A stretch of DNA of 64,000 bases from an uncultured bacterium (GCA_943788505.1 CALSQR010000001.1:620001-684000), one strand, 5' to 3'. Counted from the first letter of the stretch, positions 42,572 through 51,792 are shown. Translations and numbers: made by a program. The notes: generated from the letters alone by a model not told the origin.

Positions 42572-43588
42572 GTGTCGAAACGAATATTTCCTGCTGAATG
42601 GGCCTTGCATGCCGCCTCTTGGTTTACTTGGCCTGCTAATCCAGATACGTGGACAGACGCTATTGATGCCGTCCGTCGAGACTTGGCGTCCGCCTTCGTT
42701 GAAATCGCCCGTGGTGAACCTGTACTTGTCAATGTGGCCTCTGCAGAGGAGGCAGAACAGGTCCATGAATTGACGGGCGGCCACCCTGATGTGGTAACGC
42801 TCAATTTGCCGTCGAACGACTCCTGGTGCCGCGACCACGGACCGACTATCGTGATGGAGGGTGGCCGCCCGAAAGCCATCACATGGAACTACAATGCTTG
42901 GGGAGGCAAGTATCCTCCCTATGACCTAGATGCGAAGCTCGGCGCTCAAATGGCAGCCTGCATCGGTGTCCCGCATGAGAAGGCGTCCATTACGCTCGAA
43001 GGTGGTGCTTTAGAGTCAAATGGAGAAGACATCCTTCTAACCACCGCCTCTTGCGTACTTAACCCAAACCGCAATCCGGGCCTCACCCGCGAAGATGCGG
43101 AACGCCACCTAATCGAGCGACTTGGTTTGCCGATCGTGGGCTGGCTCGAAGGTGAGCTCGATGGCGATGACACCGATGGTCATATCGACAACCTAGTCCG
43201 ATTCTCCGGACCTTACTCGATACTGATCGCAGAATCCATCGCTGGATTAGCAAACATCCTCGAATTAAATCGCCTTGAGCAAATCAGTGGCAGGACGTTC
43301 CGAATGGACACGTTACCGTCCCCGCCCGTGCTTTTGCATGAGGGACATCCCCTTCCCTGCTCCCACATGAACTTCTACGTCACCAACGCTTGCGTCATTC
43401 TGCCCACGTATGGTGGCGAGTCCGATCAAACGGCGCAACGGACTTTGACAGAGCACTTTCCAAGCCACAACATCGTTCCAGTAGACTGCCGGAGCATCAT
43501 CCGAGGCCTGGGTGCGATCCACTGCTTGAGCCAGCAGATTCCGGCCTTTGATGGCTTTATACGACCAACCGACGATTTCCTATCTTGA
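42572..43588 (+). CDS. aguA: Agmatine deiminase
   Basis: 338 residues from the GTG at 42572 (VSKRIFPAEWALHAASW...), placed four bases after aguB; an in-frame ATG at 42464 lies deep inside aguB and is rejected. Converts agmatine to N-carbamoylputrescine. Motifs of the guanidino-group-modifying (PAD-like) fold: 'SNDSWCRDHGPTIV', 'ITLEGGALESNGEDILLTTASCVLN', 'DTDGHIDNLVRF' with His, and 'LGAIHCLSQQIP' with the catalytic Cys near the end. All are present. It completes arginine to putrescine together with SpeA and AguB. Confidence 0.95.
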   Translation: MSKRIFPAEWALHAASWFTWPANPDTWTDAIDAVRRDLASAFVEIARGEPVLVNVASAEEAEQVHELTGGHPDVVTLNLPSNDSWCRDHGPTIVMEGGRPKAITWNYNAWGGKYPPYDLDAKLGAQMAACIGVPHEKASITLEGGALESNGEDILLTTASCVLNPNRNPGLTREDAERHLIERLGLPIVGWLEGELDGDDTDGHIDNLVRFSGPYSILIAESIAGLANILELNRLEQISGRTFRMDTLPSPPVLLHEGHPLPCSHMNFYVTNACVILPTYGGESDQTAQRTLTEHFPSHNIVPVDCRSIIRGLGAIHCLSQQIPAFDGFIRPTDDFLS

Positions 43589-43819
43589 CTGACCCACTGC
43601 CGTCCGTAGGCCGAGATTTTTCAGATCGACTAATGGCCCGTTCGTGGAAGCCTTTCTGATCGTCAGGCCCGTTAATATGGCGTAGACACCCATATGGATG
43701 AGCAGGAAAGCGATGCTATCGGCAACTTTTTTGCCATTCCATTTCAGGCGTACCGGCGAAGACTCGATCCACCACTCGAAGAAGAACAGGACATCCTCAA
43801 ACCATGATGCTACTCGCAA
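43580..43819 (-). CDS. Possible small membrane protein
   Basis: 79 residues, one clear hydrophobic segment (VADSIAFLLIHMGVYAILTGLTI) after a basic patch (RLKWNGKK). It overlaps the end of aguA by nine bases and the start of the gene at 43804 by 16 bases, both on the opposite strand, so it may be real but is poorly supported. No family recognised. Confidence 0.4.
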   Translation of the reverse strand: MRVASWFEDVLFFFEWWIESSPVRLKWNGKKVADSIAFLLIHMGVYAILTGLTIRKASTNGPLVDLKNLGLRTAVGQSR

Positions 43820-44061
43820 CTATTATAGCATGGACCATGACTGGCTGGCTCTTGGTTGGCCTTGTATGCATGCCATGGATAATCCTTCGTGGTTTAGATC
43901 GAATTGATCCGGCAGTCTCCGGCTCATCGCGGGGTTTTCGATTAATAATGATTCCTTCGGCAATAGCTTTTTGGCCCCTTCTCTTGAAGCGGGCGCTTCA
44001 AAGACAGTCCCCGTCTGAAGAACGGACAGCCCACAAACAGGCAGCCGGGGGAAGGTCATGA
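43804..44061 (+). CDS. Small membrane protein of the Rieske/reductase operon
   Basis: 85 residues. Two hydrophobic stretches (LATIIAWTMTGWLLVGLVCMPWIIL and IMIPSAIAFWPLLLKRAL), then a polar C-terminus. Overlaps the next short gene by four bases (ATGA) and begins a unit of four genes joined by four- to five-base overlaps. It is probably a membrane subunit or assembly aid for the ferric-reductase-like protein; that is inference. No family recognised. Confidence 0.65.
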   Translation: MMLLATIIAWTMTGWLLVGLVCMPWIILRGLDRIDPAVSGSSRGFRLIMIPSAIAFWPLLLKRALQRQSPSEERTAHKQAAGGRS

Positions 44062-44195
44062 TTACCAATCTCAGGCGACGTCATAGGATCACTGTCCTTG
44101 TTCTAGCACTTATTCTAATCGCTATTGGATTGGTGTCGATGGCCAACCGTGAGGCTAACCAGGTGGACGAAATTAAGACGGAGGCTACCTCCTAA
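44058..44195 (+). CDS. 45-residue single-pass membrane protein
   Basis: ATG at 44058 overlaps the previous stop, and its TAA (44193-44195) overlaps the next ATG. Translation starts MITNLRRRHRITVLVLAL and continues with a hydrophobic helix (LILIAIGLVSM) and a charged tail (NREANQVDEIKTEATS). The positive-inside basic head suggests the N-terminus is cytoplasmic. The tight coupling on both sides is the main evidence that it is real. Function unknown. Confidence 0.6.
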   Translation: MITNLRRRHRITVLVLALILIAIGLVSMANREANQVDEIKTEATS

Positions 44196-45235
44196 TGGGC
44201 GCCTCATACCAAAGCATCGGTTTCAATCGGCATAAGTGGCGATATGACGTGTTCGCCATGGTCGGAATCATCCTCTTTTTGGCGCTATTCATTGGGGCTG
44301 GTAGTGTTTTATATCCATCAGCCGCTCCCGAGACATTCTTGATCCGGGGCTTCTCAACAGCTGCGTTCGGTCTTTTGCACATCATTTTGTCCATCGGACC
44401 TCTTGCTCGACTTAACCCTCGTTTTCTCCCGCTACTCTATAACCGGCGGCACCTGGGTGTTCTAATGTCCTTGATCGCAAGTGCCCACGCGCTCATCTCC
44501 ATTATTCAGTTTCATGCTTTCGGAGACTTGCACCCGCTGACAAGTGTGCTGATTTCAGACGGGTCCTTTGAACGCCTTGGCAGTCTCCCATTCCAACCGT
44601 TCGGACTCCTGGCTTGGATCATCATACTTCTTATGGCCGTGACTAGCCATGATTTTTGGCTCAGACAACTCTCTGCCCCCACATGGAAACGACTCCACAT
44701 GCTCGTCTACGTTGCCTGGGCCGCACTTGTAGCGCATGTCCTACTCGGTATCGGAAGCGATGCCGTATCTAGCGCGCCAATATGGCTAACTCTAGCAGGC
44801 AGTGCTTGGTTGATTACGATTCATGTAGCAGCAGCTTTTAGGAGCGCACCTGGCCCGGATAAACAACTCCTGGATGACCCTCTCGAAGTCGATGCAGGGA
44901 CTGCTCTCGACATCCCTGATCAGCGTGCCATTGCTGTGCAGGTTGTAGGGGAAACAGTTGCTGTGTTTAGGGACGGTCATCGCGTATTCGCTCTTTCAGG
45001 CGTTTGTCAGCATCAAAATGGTCCATTGGCCGAGGGTAAGCTCGTCGATGGAAAGGTTGTCTGCCCGTGGCACGGGTATGAGTACTGCCCCCTCAAAGGC
45101 ACATCTCCCCCACCTTTCGACGAATGGGTGCCTACATTCGATGTTCGTATTAGCGAAGGCCAAGTGTTGGTATCTGCCTCACCCAATCCTCGGGGCACGG
45201 AATCCACAGCTGGTCTGATTGAGGACGCCTCATGA
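44195..45235 (+). CDS. Ferric-reductase-like membrane domain fused to Rieske 2Fe-2S domain
   Basis: 346 residues. Residues 20-210 form six hydrophobic helices in the pattern of the ferric reductase-like transmembrane domain (heme-ligand His candidates in 'HIILSIGPLARLNP', 'ASAHALISIIQFHAFG', 'KRLHMLVYVAWAALVAHVLLG'). Residues 240-330 are a Rieske domain with 'CQH' and 'CPWHGYEYCP', the C-x-H / C-x2-H cluster ligands. Such a fusion would pass electrons between quinol, b-type heme and an iron-sulfur centre at the membrane. Encoded between overlapping genes at 44058 and 45232. Electron donor and acceptor are unknown. Confidence 0.88.
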   Translation: MGASYQSIGFNRHKWRYDVFAMVGIILFLALFIGAGSVLYPSAAPETFLIRGFSTAAFGLLHIILSIGPLARLNPRFLPLLYNRRHLGVLMSLIASAHALISIIQFHAFGDLHPLTSVLISDGSFERLGSLPFQPFGLLAWIIILLMAVTSHDFWLRQLSAPTWKRLHMLVYVAWAALVAHVLLGIGSDAVSSAPIWLTLAGSAWLITIHVAAAFRSAPGPDKQLLDDPLEVDAGTALDIPDQRAIAVQVVGETVAVFRDGHRVFALSGVCQHQNGPLAEGKLVDGKVVCPWHGYEYCPLKGTSPPPFDEWVPTFDVRISEGQVLVSASPNPRGTESTAGLIEDAS

Positions 45236-45972
45236 GCAATCCCTTCTACATTGGATATTATCCCAAGATGGACCGATCCAACGCACGGTGGATAGCCTTG
45301 AGTGCGGGGATCCTATTGTTGGCTTTTCTTGGTGCCGCGTGGATGTGGCTACCCATCATGCAGGATGCTGGTGATGGGCAGTACGACTACGGAGAGGTAC
45401 GATCATGGAGCGGACTGGTACTCAATGATGCGTACCCCATTCTATCCGTCCTGGATGAAGACAACAATCCACGAGAGGTATTACTCGTCGCACCATTCAA
45501 AAAGGGTGCGGATGAATTTGTTAGCGGCCGTCAGGGCCAAATGATTGAGGTCATCGGTACCCGCATCGAACGGGGCGGAATAATGATGATTGAGCTCGAT
45601 GGCTCGCCAGTTCACCAGCATGCGTCAGAATCTGTCCCAGAGGCTAGTAGGACCATCGATGGTGTCGCTGTGACCGCTTCGGGGGAGATCGTCGACTCAA
45701 AATGCTGGCTTGGAGTCATGAACCCGGGAGAAGGATCCGTCCATCGCGCCTGCGCCAACCTGTGCATCCGCGGGGGTATCCCTCCTGCCTTCCGCTACCG
45801 TGAGGCAGATGGAACTCAGCAAACGGCTCTACTGTACGGCCCCAACGGCGAACACGCCTCGAGCGCTCTTCACGACCTCGCTGGCCGTCTCATTTCGCTA
45901 TCAGGGACTTACACTCGATCCCAGTCTGGCAGTTTGCCACGTTTCGTACTAAACGAGTGGCCCTCGAACTGA
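45232..45972 (+). CDS. Unrecognised membrane-anchored protein with paired Cys motif
   Basis: 246 residues. One N-terminal membrane helix (WIALSAGILLLAFLGAAWMWLP); the rest should be outside the cytoplasm. Residues 55-125 look like an OB-type beta domain ('WSGLVLNDAYPILSVL...QGQMIEVIGTRI'). Around residue 160-180 is 'GEIVDSKCWLGVMNPGEGSVHRACANLCIRGGIPP', a strikingly motif-like run with three Cys and one His, followed by another OB-like region. No named family was recalled for it. ATGA overlap with the Rieske fusion implies a common function, perhaps metal or heme binding. Confidence 0.7.
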   Translation: MSNPFYIGYYPKMDRSNARWIALSAGILLLAFLGAAWMWLPIMQDAGDGQYDYGEVRSWSGLVLNDAYPILSVLDEDNNPREVLLVAPFKKGADEFVSGRQGQMIEVIGTRIERGGIMMIELDGSPVHQHASESVPEASRTIDGVAVTASGEIVDSKCWLGVMNPGEGSVHRACANLCIRGGIPPAFRYREADGTQQTALLYGPNGEHASSALHDLAGRLISLSGTYTRSQSGSLPRFVLNEWPSN

Positions 45973-45976
45973 TCCT

Positions 45977-47812
45977 CTAGCGATTAGTATTGCGGAAAAA
46001 CATTACACCACCTGAGACGCCACCGACGAATAAGTCCAGATCCCCATCCCCATCGATGTCAGCGAACTCTGGAGCAGCAATGGCCTGAGTATCCACATCG
46101 AGAATACCCCACTCCTGAAAGTCGAATACTTCGGGCGTGCCGATGTTTACATATAGCATCAGGCCTTCCAACTCAGTACCGATGATCATATCCTGATCAC
46201 CGTCACCATCTAGGTCAGCAAACGTTGGGAAGCTGCGTCGTCCGGTGTCGATGTCCAACCATGTGTCAGAAACGAGCTCATACATTGGCTCCTGCGGCGT
46301 TCCATTATTGACCCAGTAGTTCATGTTTCCAGATGCCTCGCCTGCCACTAGATCGAGGTCACCATCATTGTCTAGGTCAACCAACGCCGGAGCAGCATTC
46401 TGTCCCCTCGTAAGTGCCTGGTAAACTGGGTCTACTTCGGTAAATGCATACTCGGAAGCCGATCCATCATTGCGGAACAGTGCCATTTCCTTGTTCCATT
46501 TACCAATCATGAAGTCCAAATCACCGTCAGCATCAAGATCAGCAATGGCTGGGTTCTGATGATAGGTGCTTATCAGATCTAGTGTCTCCCAGTAGGCAAA
46601 TTCGGGCGCCGACGACGATCCGACATTGCGGAAGACAAACATGAGCGAGGTCTTCTGATTACTCGGCTCAATCTTGTTGCCAATGATCATGTCTAGGTCC
46701 CCATCATCATCCAGGTCTGCAAACTTCACGACACTCTCTGAGCCTGAGTCCAAGTCATAGAGAAAACGCTTTGTGGCGACATCGAACACACCGTCTTTTT
46801 GCTCCATGAGATAGAAGTTATCTCGGGTAGTCGCGTTGGCATTGAATGCACCGCCAAGCACGCCGAATACCATGTCGAGATCATCGTCAGCATCGATATC
46901 GATCAATACAGGGGCGTTATAACCGCTTGTCGTGACAGGGTTATTGATAGGCCAGTTGATTGGCTCACTTCGCAATGATGGTGCACCACACGATCCAAGA
47001 TTGCGGACTAGAAGAATGCCCGCTTCGAAGAAGTCTCCCCAAAACAAGTCGAGGTCACCATCGAGGTCTACATCGGCGAAATTCATCGTGTTGGCGCCGT
47101 GTAGTGATACGTTTTCGCCCACAATTTCGATGTCTTCCCACCGATCTGTCACAAAACGAAATCTCGGAATACCTTCGGCATCGTCTCCAACAGATTCATA
47201 GTGGGTGATCGTACCCGTTACGCGTCCGATAAACAGGTCAAGCAACCCGTCACAATCGATATCTACGATGTGTGGAATGTTCTGGCGATCAGCAAAGATC
47301 GGTGTGCCAGTGGCATCGAGTAAGGTATCCACAGCAACTACAAATCGAGGGTCAGAGGCAGTTCCTTCATTGCGGTAGAACCGGATGTAACTGAACCGTT
47401 CTTCAGTCAGAACATCCATGTCTCCATCTCGGTCCAGGTCTACGATCCGATACCACTCTCCTGTGTCTAGGCCACCATACTCATTGGTCCTCCAGGTAAA
47501 ACGAGCATCCTGCGGCGTACCCGTGTTCTCGAACTTCATTATCCGACCAGATTCTTCCTGGATAAACATGTCCTGATCACCATCTGCGTCCATGTCCGCA
47601 AATTGGGGCCGAGGAACGTTCAGACCACCCTGGAAAGGCAGCTCATAGGCTCGTCCCAAACCGTCCGTAACGCGGAACGGTTCGACTTCTCGAACAAAGG
47701 TTGGCGGAAAGGTTGAAGAACCGTCGTCAGCGGTCTGACCCGTTGAGGCACAACCTGTTACTAACAGCATGAATGCTGTTAGTATAGTCGCAAAAACACC
47801 TGAATAGCGCAT
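45977..47812 (-). CDS. FG-GAP/VCBS-repeat lipoprotein
   Basis: 611 residues from the ATG at 47812 (lipobox 'LLVTGC'); the frame to 47869 runs into a hairpin. The mature chain has about ten copies of a ~55-residue unit with the Ca-binding pattern D-x-D-x-D-G-D ('ADMDADGDQDMFI', 'VDLDRDGDMDVLT', 'ADLDADGDLDFMI'), the beta-propeller FG-GAP/VCBS repeats. Likely a cell-surface protein, perhaps for adhesion or polymer binding. Ends without a type IX sorting domain. Follows the cytochrome/beta-propeller gene across a perfect hairpin. Confidence 0.85.
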   Translation of the reverse strand: MRYSGVFATILTAFMLLVTGCASTGQTADDGSSTFPPTFVREVEPFRVTDGLGRAYELPFQGGLNVPRPQFADMDADGDQDMFIQEESGRIMKFENTGTPQDARFTWRTNEYGGLDTGEWYRIVDLDRDGDMDVLTEERFSYIRFYRNEGTASDPRFVVAVDTLLDATGTPIFADRQNIPHIVDIDCDGLLDLFIGRVTGTITHYESVGDDAEGIPRFRFVTDRWEDIEIVGENVSLHGANTMNFADVDLDGDLDLFWGDFFEAGILLVRNLGSCGAPSLRSEPINWPINNPVTTSGYNAPVLIDIDADDDLDMVFGVLGGAFNANATTRDNFYLMEQKDGVFDVATKRFLYDLDSGSESVVKFADLDDDGDLDMIIGNKIEPSNQKTSLMFVFRNVGSSSAPEFAYWETLDLISTYHQNPAIADLDADGDLDFMIGKWNKEMALFRNDGSASEYAFTEVDPVYQALTRGQNAAPALVDLDNDGDLDLVAGEASGNMNYWVNNGTPQEPMYELVSDTWLDIDTGRRSFPTFADLDGDGDQDMIIGTELEGLMLYVNIGTPEVFDFQEWGILDVDTQAIAAPEFADIDGDGDLDLFVGGVSGGVMFFRNTNR

Positions 47813-47836
47813 GGGTGGGGAGTTTGGCTTGAGGAA

Positions 47837-47874
47837 TTGAGTTGGCCCGGGCGAAGACGCCCGGGCCAACTCAA
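47837..47874. promoter_or_regulatory. Perfect 17-bp hairpin between two lipoprotein genes
   Basis: Stem TTGAGTTGGCCCGGGCG (47837-47853) and its complement (47858-47874), four-base loop. It lies between the stop of the cytochrome/propeller gene and the start of the FG-GAP gene on the same strand. No T-run follows on the minus strand, so it may reduce read-through or stabilise mRNA rather than end it. Confidence 0.8.
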
Positions 47875-47905
47875 CTCAAAGATGTCAATAAAGAAGTAAG
47901 TAGGA

Positions 47906-49348
47906 TTAGCGTAAGGCACGGCCTGCAGTACCTGCTGGCATGGCTCCGGCTTCGAGAACCTTGATAATCTCCTGGCTCTGTGTGTCAATTACGACGATCG
48001 TTCCAGGATGATTATCCATCATTTCTGTGCCACCAAAATTATGACGCCGGGTGTAAGCCATATTCATGTTTTGGTTGCTTACGTACAAATAACGGCCATC
48101 TGCAGAAAGAGCGGTGCCATGAGGTTGGGCAAGGCCGTTTCCTTTGATGACAGCCTCAACTTCTTCCGTTTCCATATTCAGTATGGTTACAGCATCAGCC
48201 ATCTTGTTGGCGAAGTAGGCACGTGATCCGTCTGCATTGAACACTGGGTGCCAAGGTGCAGCTTCGACGTCAATGGTTTTTTCAATTGGAACACCCGAGC
48301 CATCTTCCGCATCGAAAAAGAAGAACTTGCCTGTCATCTGAGCGCCGGAAACCATCGTGTGTCCATCAGGGGAAATCTGAAGATCTACCAGCGTGTGGAT
48401 AGGCCCGTCAAGCGTGTGAAACTCGCTGTCGCCCGTCTCCATATCGACGGCAATCATACGGTTTTCTGAAAGACTGGCTGAATAAACATAGCGGCCATCC
48501 TGTGAAACGGCGAGGGCGTGTGGCCTATGTAGAAACACCTCGATCTCTTCGATCTCCATGGTTTCCGTTTCAATCATTCCAATGCGCTGCGGTGGATTCA
48601 CAGCAGCCATAGACCGACCTACATAAAGACGTCCTGGATTAGCTGGGTCCAGTTCCAGAAGGCCTGGCACTTCAAATACGCCCTGGCCGACCAGTTCGTT
48701 ATCGCGAGTAAATTTGAGGATGCGACCGGCAGAGATAAGCGTCACATACCAATGCGCACCATCAGCTTCGACTGCAACGTGATGTGGTTTTGAGCCAACG
48801 TCAAAACCAAGCTTCGTCAAATCCACCCTGCGTGCGATCACGTTTGTCTCTACATCAACTACGTTGACCGTGCCTTCGCCCTGGTTCGTGATATAGACGA
48901 ATTCCCTATCGCCTGAAAAGGGTGCATTTCCTTGGGGACCTACCGCTCCCCCATCGATCCATTCCATAATCTTCGAGACTTCAGCATCGGTGAGTGCAGC
49001 CTCTCCCGCTTCTGCTGGGTGGCTGCCTGCTGCCAGCTGACTCACCATTTTCATCATTACGCTGTTCGCTGCATCGTAGGCGATGATGGCTTCGCTATTG
49101 TCAGACCCTTGAATGAGTGTATCCCAAGAAGACAAGTCCAAACCGGCCTCCTTTCGCTCGCCACTATGACAGCTTGCACATTTCGCTGCGAAGATCGGCT
49201 GAATGTCAGACGTATATACACTGGAGGATTGCGCTGAAGAGCCGGTCTGAGCACATGCACTCGAGACGATTCCTGAACACACAACAAAGGCCAATTGGAG
49301 AAGGCGTTTCACAACAGTTCGGGATTGTTTGATGGTGATGCCGGACAA
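47906..49348 (-). CDS. Cytochrome c / YncE-like beta-propeller lipoprotein
   Basis: 480 residues. Signal peptide with lipobox-like 'IVSSAC'. Residues 45-140 are a small cytochrome domain: 'IQPIFAAKCASCHSGERKEAGLDLSSWDTLIQG' contains CxxCH, the planctomycete-cytochrome-like pattern, with 'DAEVSKIMEWIDGG' at its end. Residues 150-470 form a seven-bladed propeller of YVTN/lactonase type ('REFVYITNQGEGTVNVVDVETNVIARRVDL', 'SQDGRYVYSASLSENRMIAVDMETGDSEFH'). Exported heme protein, probably redox-active; substrate unknown. Upstream partner of the FG-GAP gene. Confidence 0.9.
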   Translation of the reverse strand: MSGITIKQSRTVVKRLLQLAFVVCSGIVSSACAQTGSSAQSSSVYTSDIQPIFAAKCASCHSGERKEAGLDLSSWDTLIQGSDNSEAIIAYDAANSVMMKMVSQLAAGSHPAEAGEAALTDAEVSKIMEWIDGGAVGPQGNAPFSGDREFVYITNQGEGTVNVVDVETNVIARRVDLTKLGFDVGSKPHHVAVEADGAHWYVTLISAGRILKFTRDNELVGQGVFEVPGLLELDPANPGRLYVGRSMAAVNPPQRIGMIETETMEIEEIEVFLHRPHALAVSQDGRYVYSASLSENRMIAVDMETGDSEFHTLDGPIHTLVDLQISPDGHTMVSGAQMTGKFFFFDAEDGSGVPIEKTIDVEAAPWHPVFNADGSRAYFANKMADAVTILNMETEEVEAVIKGNGLAQPHGTALSADGRYLYVSNQNMNMAYTRRHNFGGTEMMDNHPGTIVVIDTQSQEIIKVLEAGAMPAGTAGRALR

Positions 49349-49558
49349 ATCTTATTCCCTCAAAAGGGTTAGATCAAAAAGCGTTGACGAAATCTGGCAA
49401 GAAAGGTTCAGTTGTAACTGACTCCAGCTCTCAAAATACCGAATATTCCTGTAATCTGTTGATTTCCTCGACCCGTGAACATCGCGTCAATCCCCAACGG
49501 GATATTCGCTGGAAGCGCTTCTACCGTTATCTTCGCTTTCCCGAATAAACGAGGTGTC

Positions 49559-50521
49559 ATGATTCTTATTACCGGAGCATCCGGCCAGATCGGCGTAGAC
49601 TTAGCCGACGCCCTCGTAGATCGTTATGGACCGGGCAAGGTCCTTGTAACTGATCTGCGTGTGCCTGAAAAGGTGCGGCCCAACCGGCTGTACGACGTGC
49701 TAGATGTCACGTACATGGAGTCTATCGAAAAGATCATCCAGGCCCATGACATTAAGACGATCTTTCATCTGGCAGGCATTCTGTCCGCAACTGGTGAAAG
49801 ACACCCTGAATTGGCCTGGAATGTCAATGTAAATGGCGTCCGGAATATCTTGGAGGCAGCCCGACGTTTCGGTTGCCGGGTCTTCTGGCCTAGCTCCATT
49901 GCCGTATTCGGGCCTACGACGCCCAAGTTGAATACTCCTCAGGAGACGGTGACGGAACCGGGCACGATGTACGGCGCCACGAAGGTAACTGGGGAATTGC
50001 TGTGCAAATTCCACGCGACACATCACGACCTAGACGTGCGTAGTGTTCGCTTTCCTGGCATCATTAGCCACTCCGCCCCTCCGGGAGGCGGCACGACGGA
50101 TTGGGCCGTGGACATGTTTTTCCAGGCTGTTCGACATGGCCATTATGAGTGTTTTGTGACACAAGAGACCCGTTTGCCTATGATGTACATGCCGGACGCT
50201 GTGAAGTCTGTCCTGGACTTAATGGATGCCGACGAAAACGGGATCACCATACGGACGTCCTACAATCTAACTGCGTTTAGTTTTTCTGCAGGAGAACTTG
50301 CTGCCGCCATCCGACGTCGGATACCTGATTTCATCGTCGAGTACAAGCCAGATTTTCGGCAGGATATTGCAGATTCTTGGCCACAGTCGATCAACGACAG
50401 CCGCGCGCGCAGGGACTGGAATTGGACGCCGCAGTATTCGCTGGATGACATGGTCGATGACATGCTGAAGCATGTAGCAGAGCGTGTCGCGAACGAACCC
50501 CCGGATACAAATCCTGCTTGA
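49559..50521 (+). CDS. L-threonine 3-dehydrogenase, epimerase-like (SDR) type
   Basis: 320 residues from the ATG at 49559, preceded by GAGG; the upstream frame to 49475 only adds residues ahead of the Rossmann fold. Oxidises threonine to 2-amino-3-oxobutyrate with NAD. 'ILITGASGQIGVDLADAL' (GxxGxxG), 'TIFHLAGILSATGE' and 'YGATKVTGELLCKF' (Y-x3-K) are as in extended SDR enzymes; 'RSVRFPGIISHSAPPGGGTTDWAVDMFFQAV' is the block typical of the UDP-epimerase-like TDH. The gene for the next step (KBL) begins 31 bases downstream. Confidence 0.93.
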   Translation: MILITGASGQIGVDLADALVDRYGPGKVLVTDLRVPEKVRPNRLYDVLDVTYMESIEKIIQAHDIKTIFHLAGILSATGERHPELAWNVNVNGVRNILEAARRFGCRVFWPSSIAVFGPTTPKLNTPQETVTEPGTMYGATKVTGELLCKFHATHHDLDVRSVRFPGIISHSAPPGGGTTDWAVDMFFQAVRHGHYECFVTQETRLPMMYMPDAVKSVLDLMDADENGITIRTSYNLTAFSFSAGELAAAIRRRIPDFIVEYKPDFRQDIADSWPQSINDSRARRDWNWTPQYSLDDMVDDMLKHVAERVANEPPDTNPA

Positions 50522-50552
50522 AGACCAACTATAATCCAATCCCCCATCCGAC

Positions 50553-51743
50553 ATGTTTGACACAGCACGAACCCAACTGCAGACCACGCTCAACGAAATC
50601 AAGGAAGCGGGTCTGTACAAGGAGGAACGGATTATCACGTCGCAGCAGTCCGCTGAGATCGAAGTGTCCTCCGGGGATCATGTAATCAACTTCTGTGCGA
50701 ACAATTACCTCGGCCTCGCCAACCATCCGGACTTGATTGAGGCGGCAAAAGACGGTGTCGACAAGTACGGATTTGGACTTTCTTCGGTGCGCTTCATTTG
50801 TGGGACGCAAGACGTCCACAAGGAACTGGAGCGTCGAATTGCGGAATATCTTGGCACCGAAGACACCATTCTCTATGCCGCCTGTTTCGACGCCAATGGC
50901 GGATTGTTTGAAACGCTACTAGACAAAGAATGTGCAGTCATCTCAGATGCGTTGAATCACGCATCTATCATCGATGGCATTCGATTGAGCAAAGCAGCAC
51001 GATTCCGCTATAATCACTCGGATATGGCTGATCTCGAGCGCTGCTTGCAGGAATCATCCGATGCTAAACGAAGGGTTATTGCGACAGATGGCGTGTTCTC
51101 TATGGACGGCGCCATTGCCAAACTTGACCAAATCTGTGACCTCGCAGACAAGTACGATGCCATGGTTATGGTCGATGAGTGCCACGCCACAGGGTTCTTT
51201 GGCCCGACGGGGCGCGGCTCCATCGAGTATAAAAACGTTATGGGCCGTGTGGACATCATTACGAGTACGCTAGGCAAGGCACTCGGCGGCGCCATGGGTG
51301 GCTTTACTACTGGTCGCAAAGAGATCATCGACTTGCTACGTCAGCGCTCACGTCCCTACCTCTTCTCCAACTCCTTGGCCCCAGTCATCGCCCATACCTC
51401 TTTAACGGTGTTGGACATGCTAAGCGGCTCTACGGCACTGCGCGACGAGCTAGAAGAGAACACGAAGCATTTCCGCACGGCAATGACTAACGCTGGCTTT
51501 GAGATCAAACCGGGCGTTCACCCGATTGTCCCAATCATGCTTTATGAAGCCCGTCTGGCTCAGAATATGGCCGCAGACTTACTCGCAGAAGGGATTTACG
51601 TCATCGGATTTTCTTACCCAGTTGTTCCACAGGGTCAGGCGCGCATTCGGGTGCAGATCTCGGCCGGCCATTCGACTGAACACATTGAAAAATGCGTAGA
51701 TGCATTTGTGCGCGTGGGTAAGAAACACGGCGTCATTAGCTAA
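50553..51743 (+). CDS. kbl: Glycine C-acetyltransferase (2-amino-3-ketobutyrate CoA ligase)
   Basis: 396 residues. Splits 2-amino-3-oxobutyrate with CoA into glycine and acetyl-CoA. PLP-dependent alpha-oxoamine synthase: '[16 protein letters not shown]', '[22 protein letters not shown]' and the PLP Lys in '[15 protein letters not shown]'. '[17 protein letters not shown]' agrees with KBL rather than BioF or ALA synthase. With the dehydrogenase upstream it forms the two-step threonine-to-glycine pathway. Followed by a strong terminator. Confidence 0.95.
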   Translation: MFDTARTQLQTTLNEIKEAGLYKEERIITSQQSAEIEVSSGDHVINFCANNYLGLANHPDLIEAAKDGVDKYGFGLSSVRFICGTQDVHKELERRIAEYLGTEDTILYAACFDANGGLFETLLDKECAVISDALNHASIIDGIRLSKAARFRYNHSDMADLERCLQESSDAKRRVIATDGVFSMDGAIAKLDQICDLADKYDAMVMVDECHATGFFGPTGRGSIEYKNVMGRVDIITSTLGKALGGAMGGFTTGRKEIIDLLRQRSRPYLFSNSLAPVIAHTSLTVLDMLSGSTALRDELEENTKHFRTAMTNAGFEIKPGVHPIVPIMLYEARLAQNMAADLLAEGIYVIGFSYPVVPQGQARIRVQISAGHSTEHIEKCVDAFVRVGKKHGVIS

Positions 51744-51767
51744 GACGAGAGTAAAATGTACTGACCG

Positions 51768-51792
51768 GGGCGACATGGGCGACATGGGCGAC
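51768..51792. repeat. Tandem GGGCGACAT repeat
   Basis: Two full and one partial copies of the 9-base unit GGGCGACAT, just after the stop of kbl. Confidence 0.8.
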
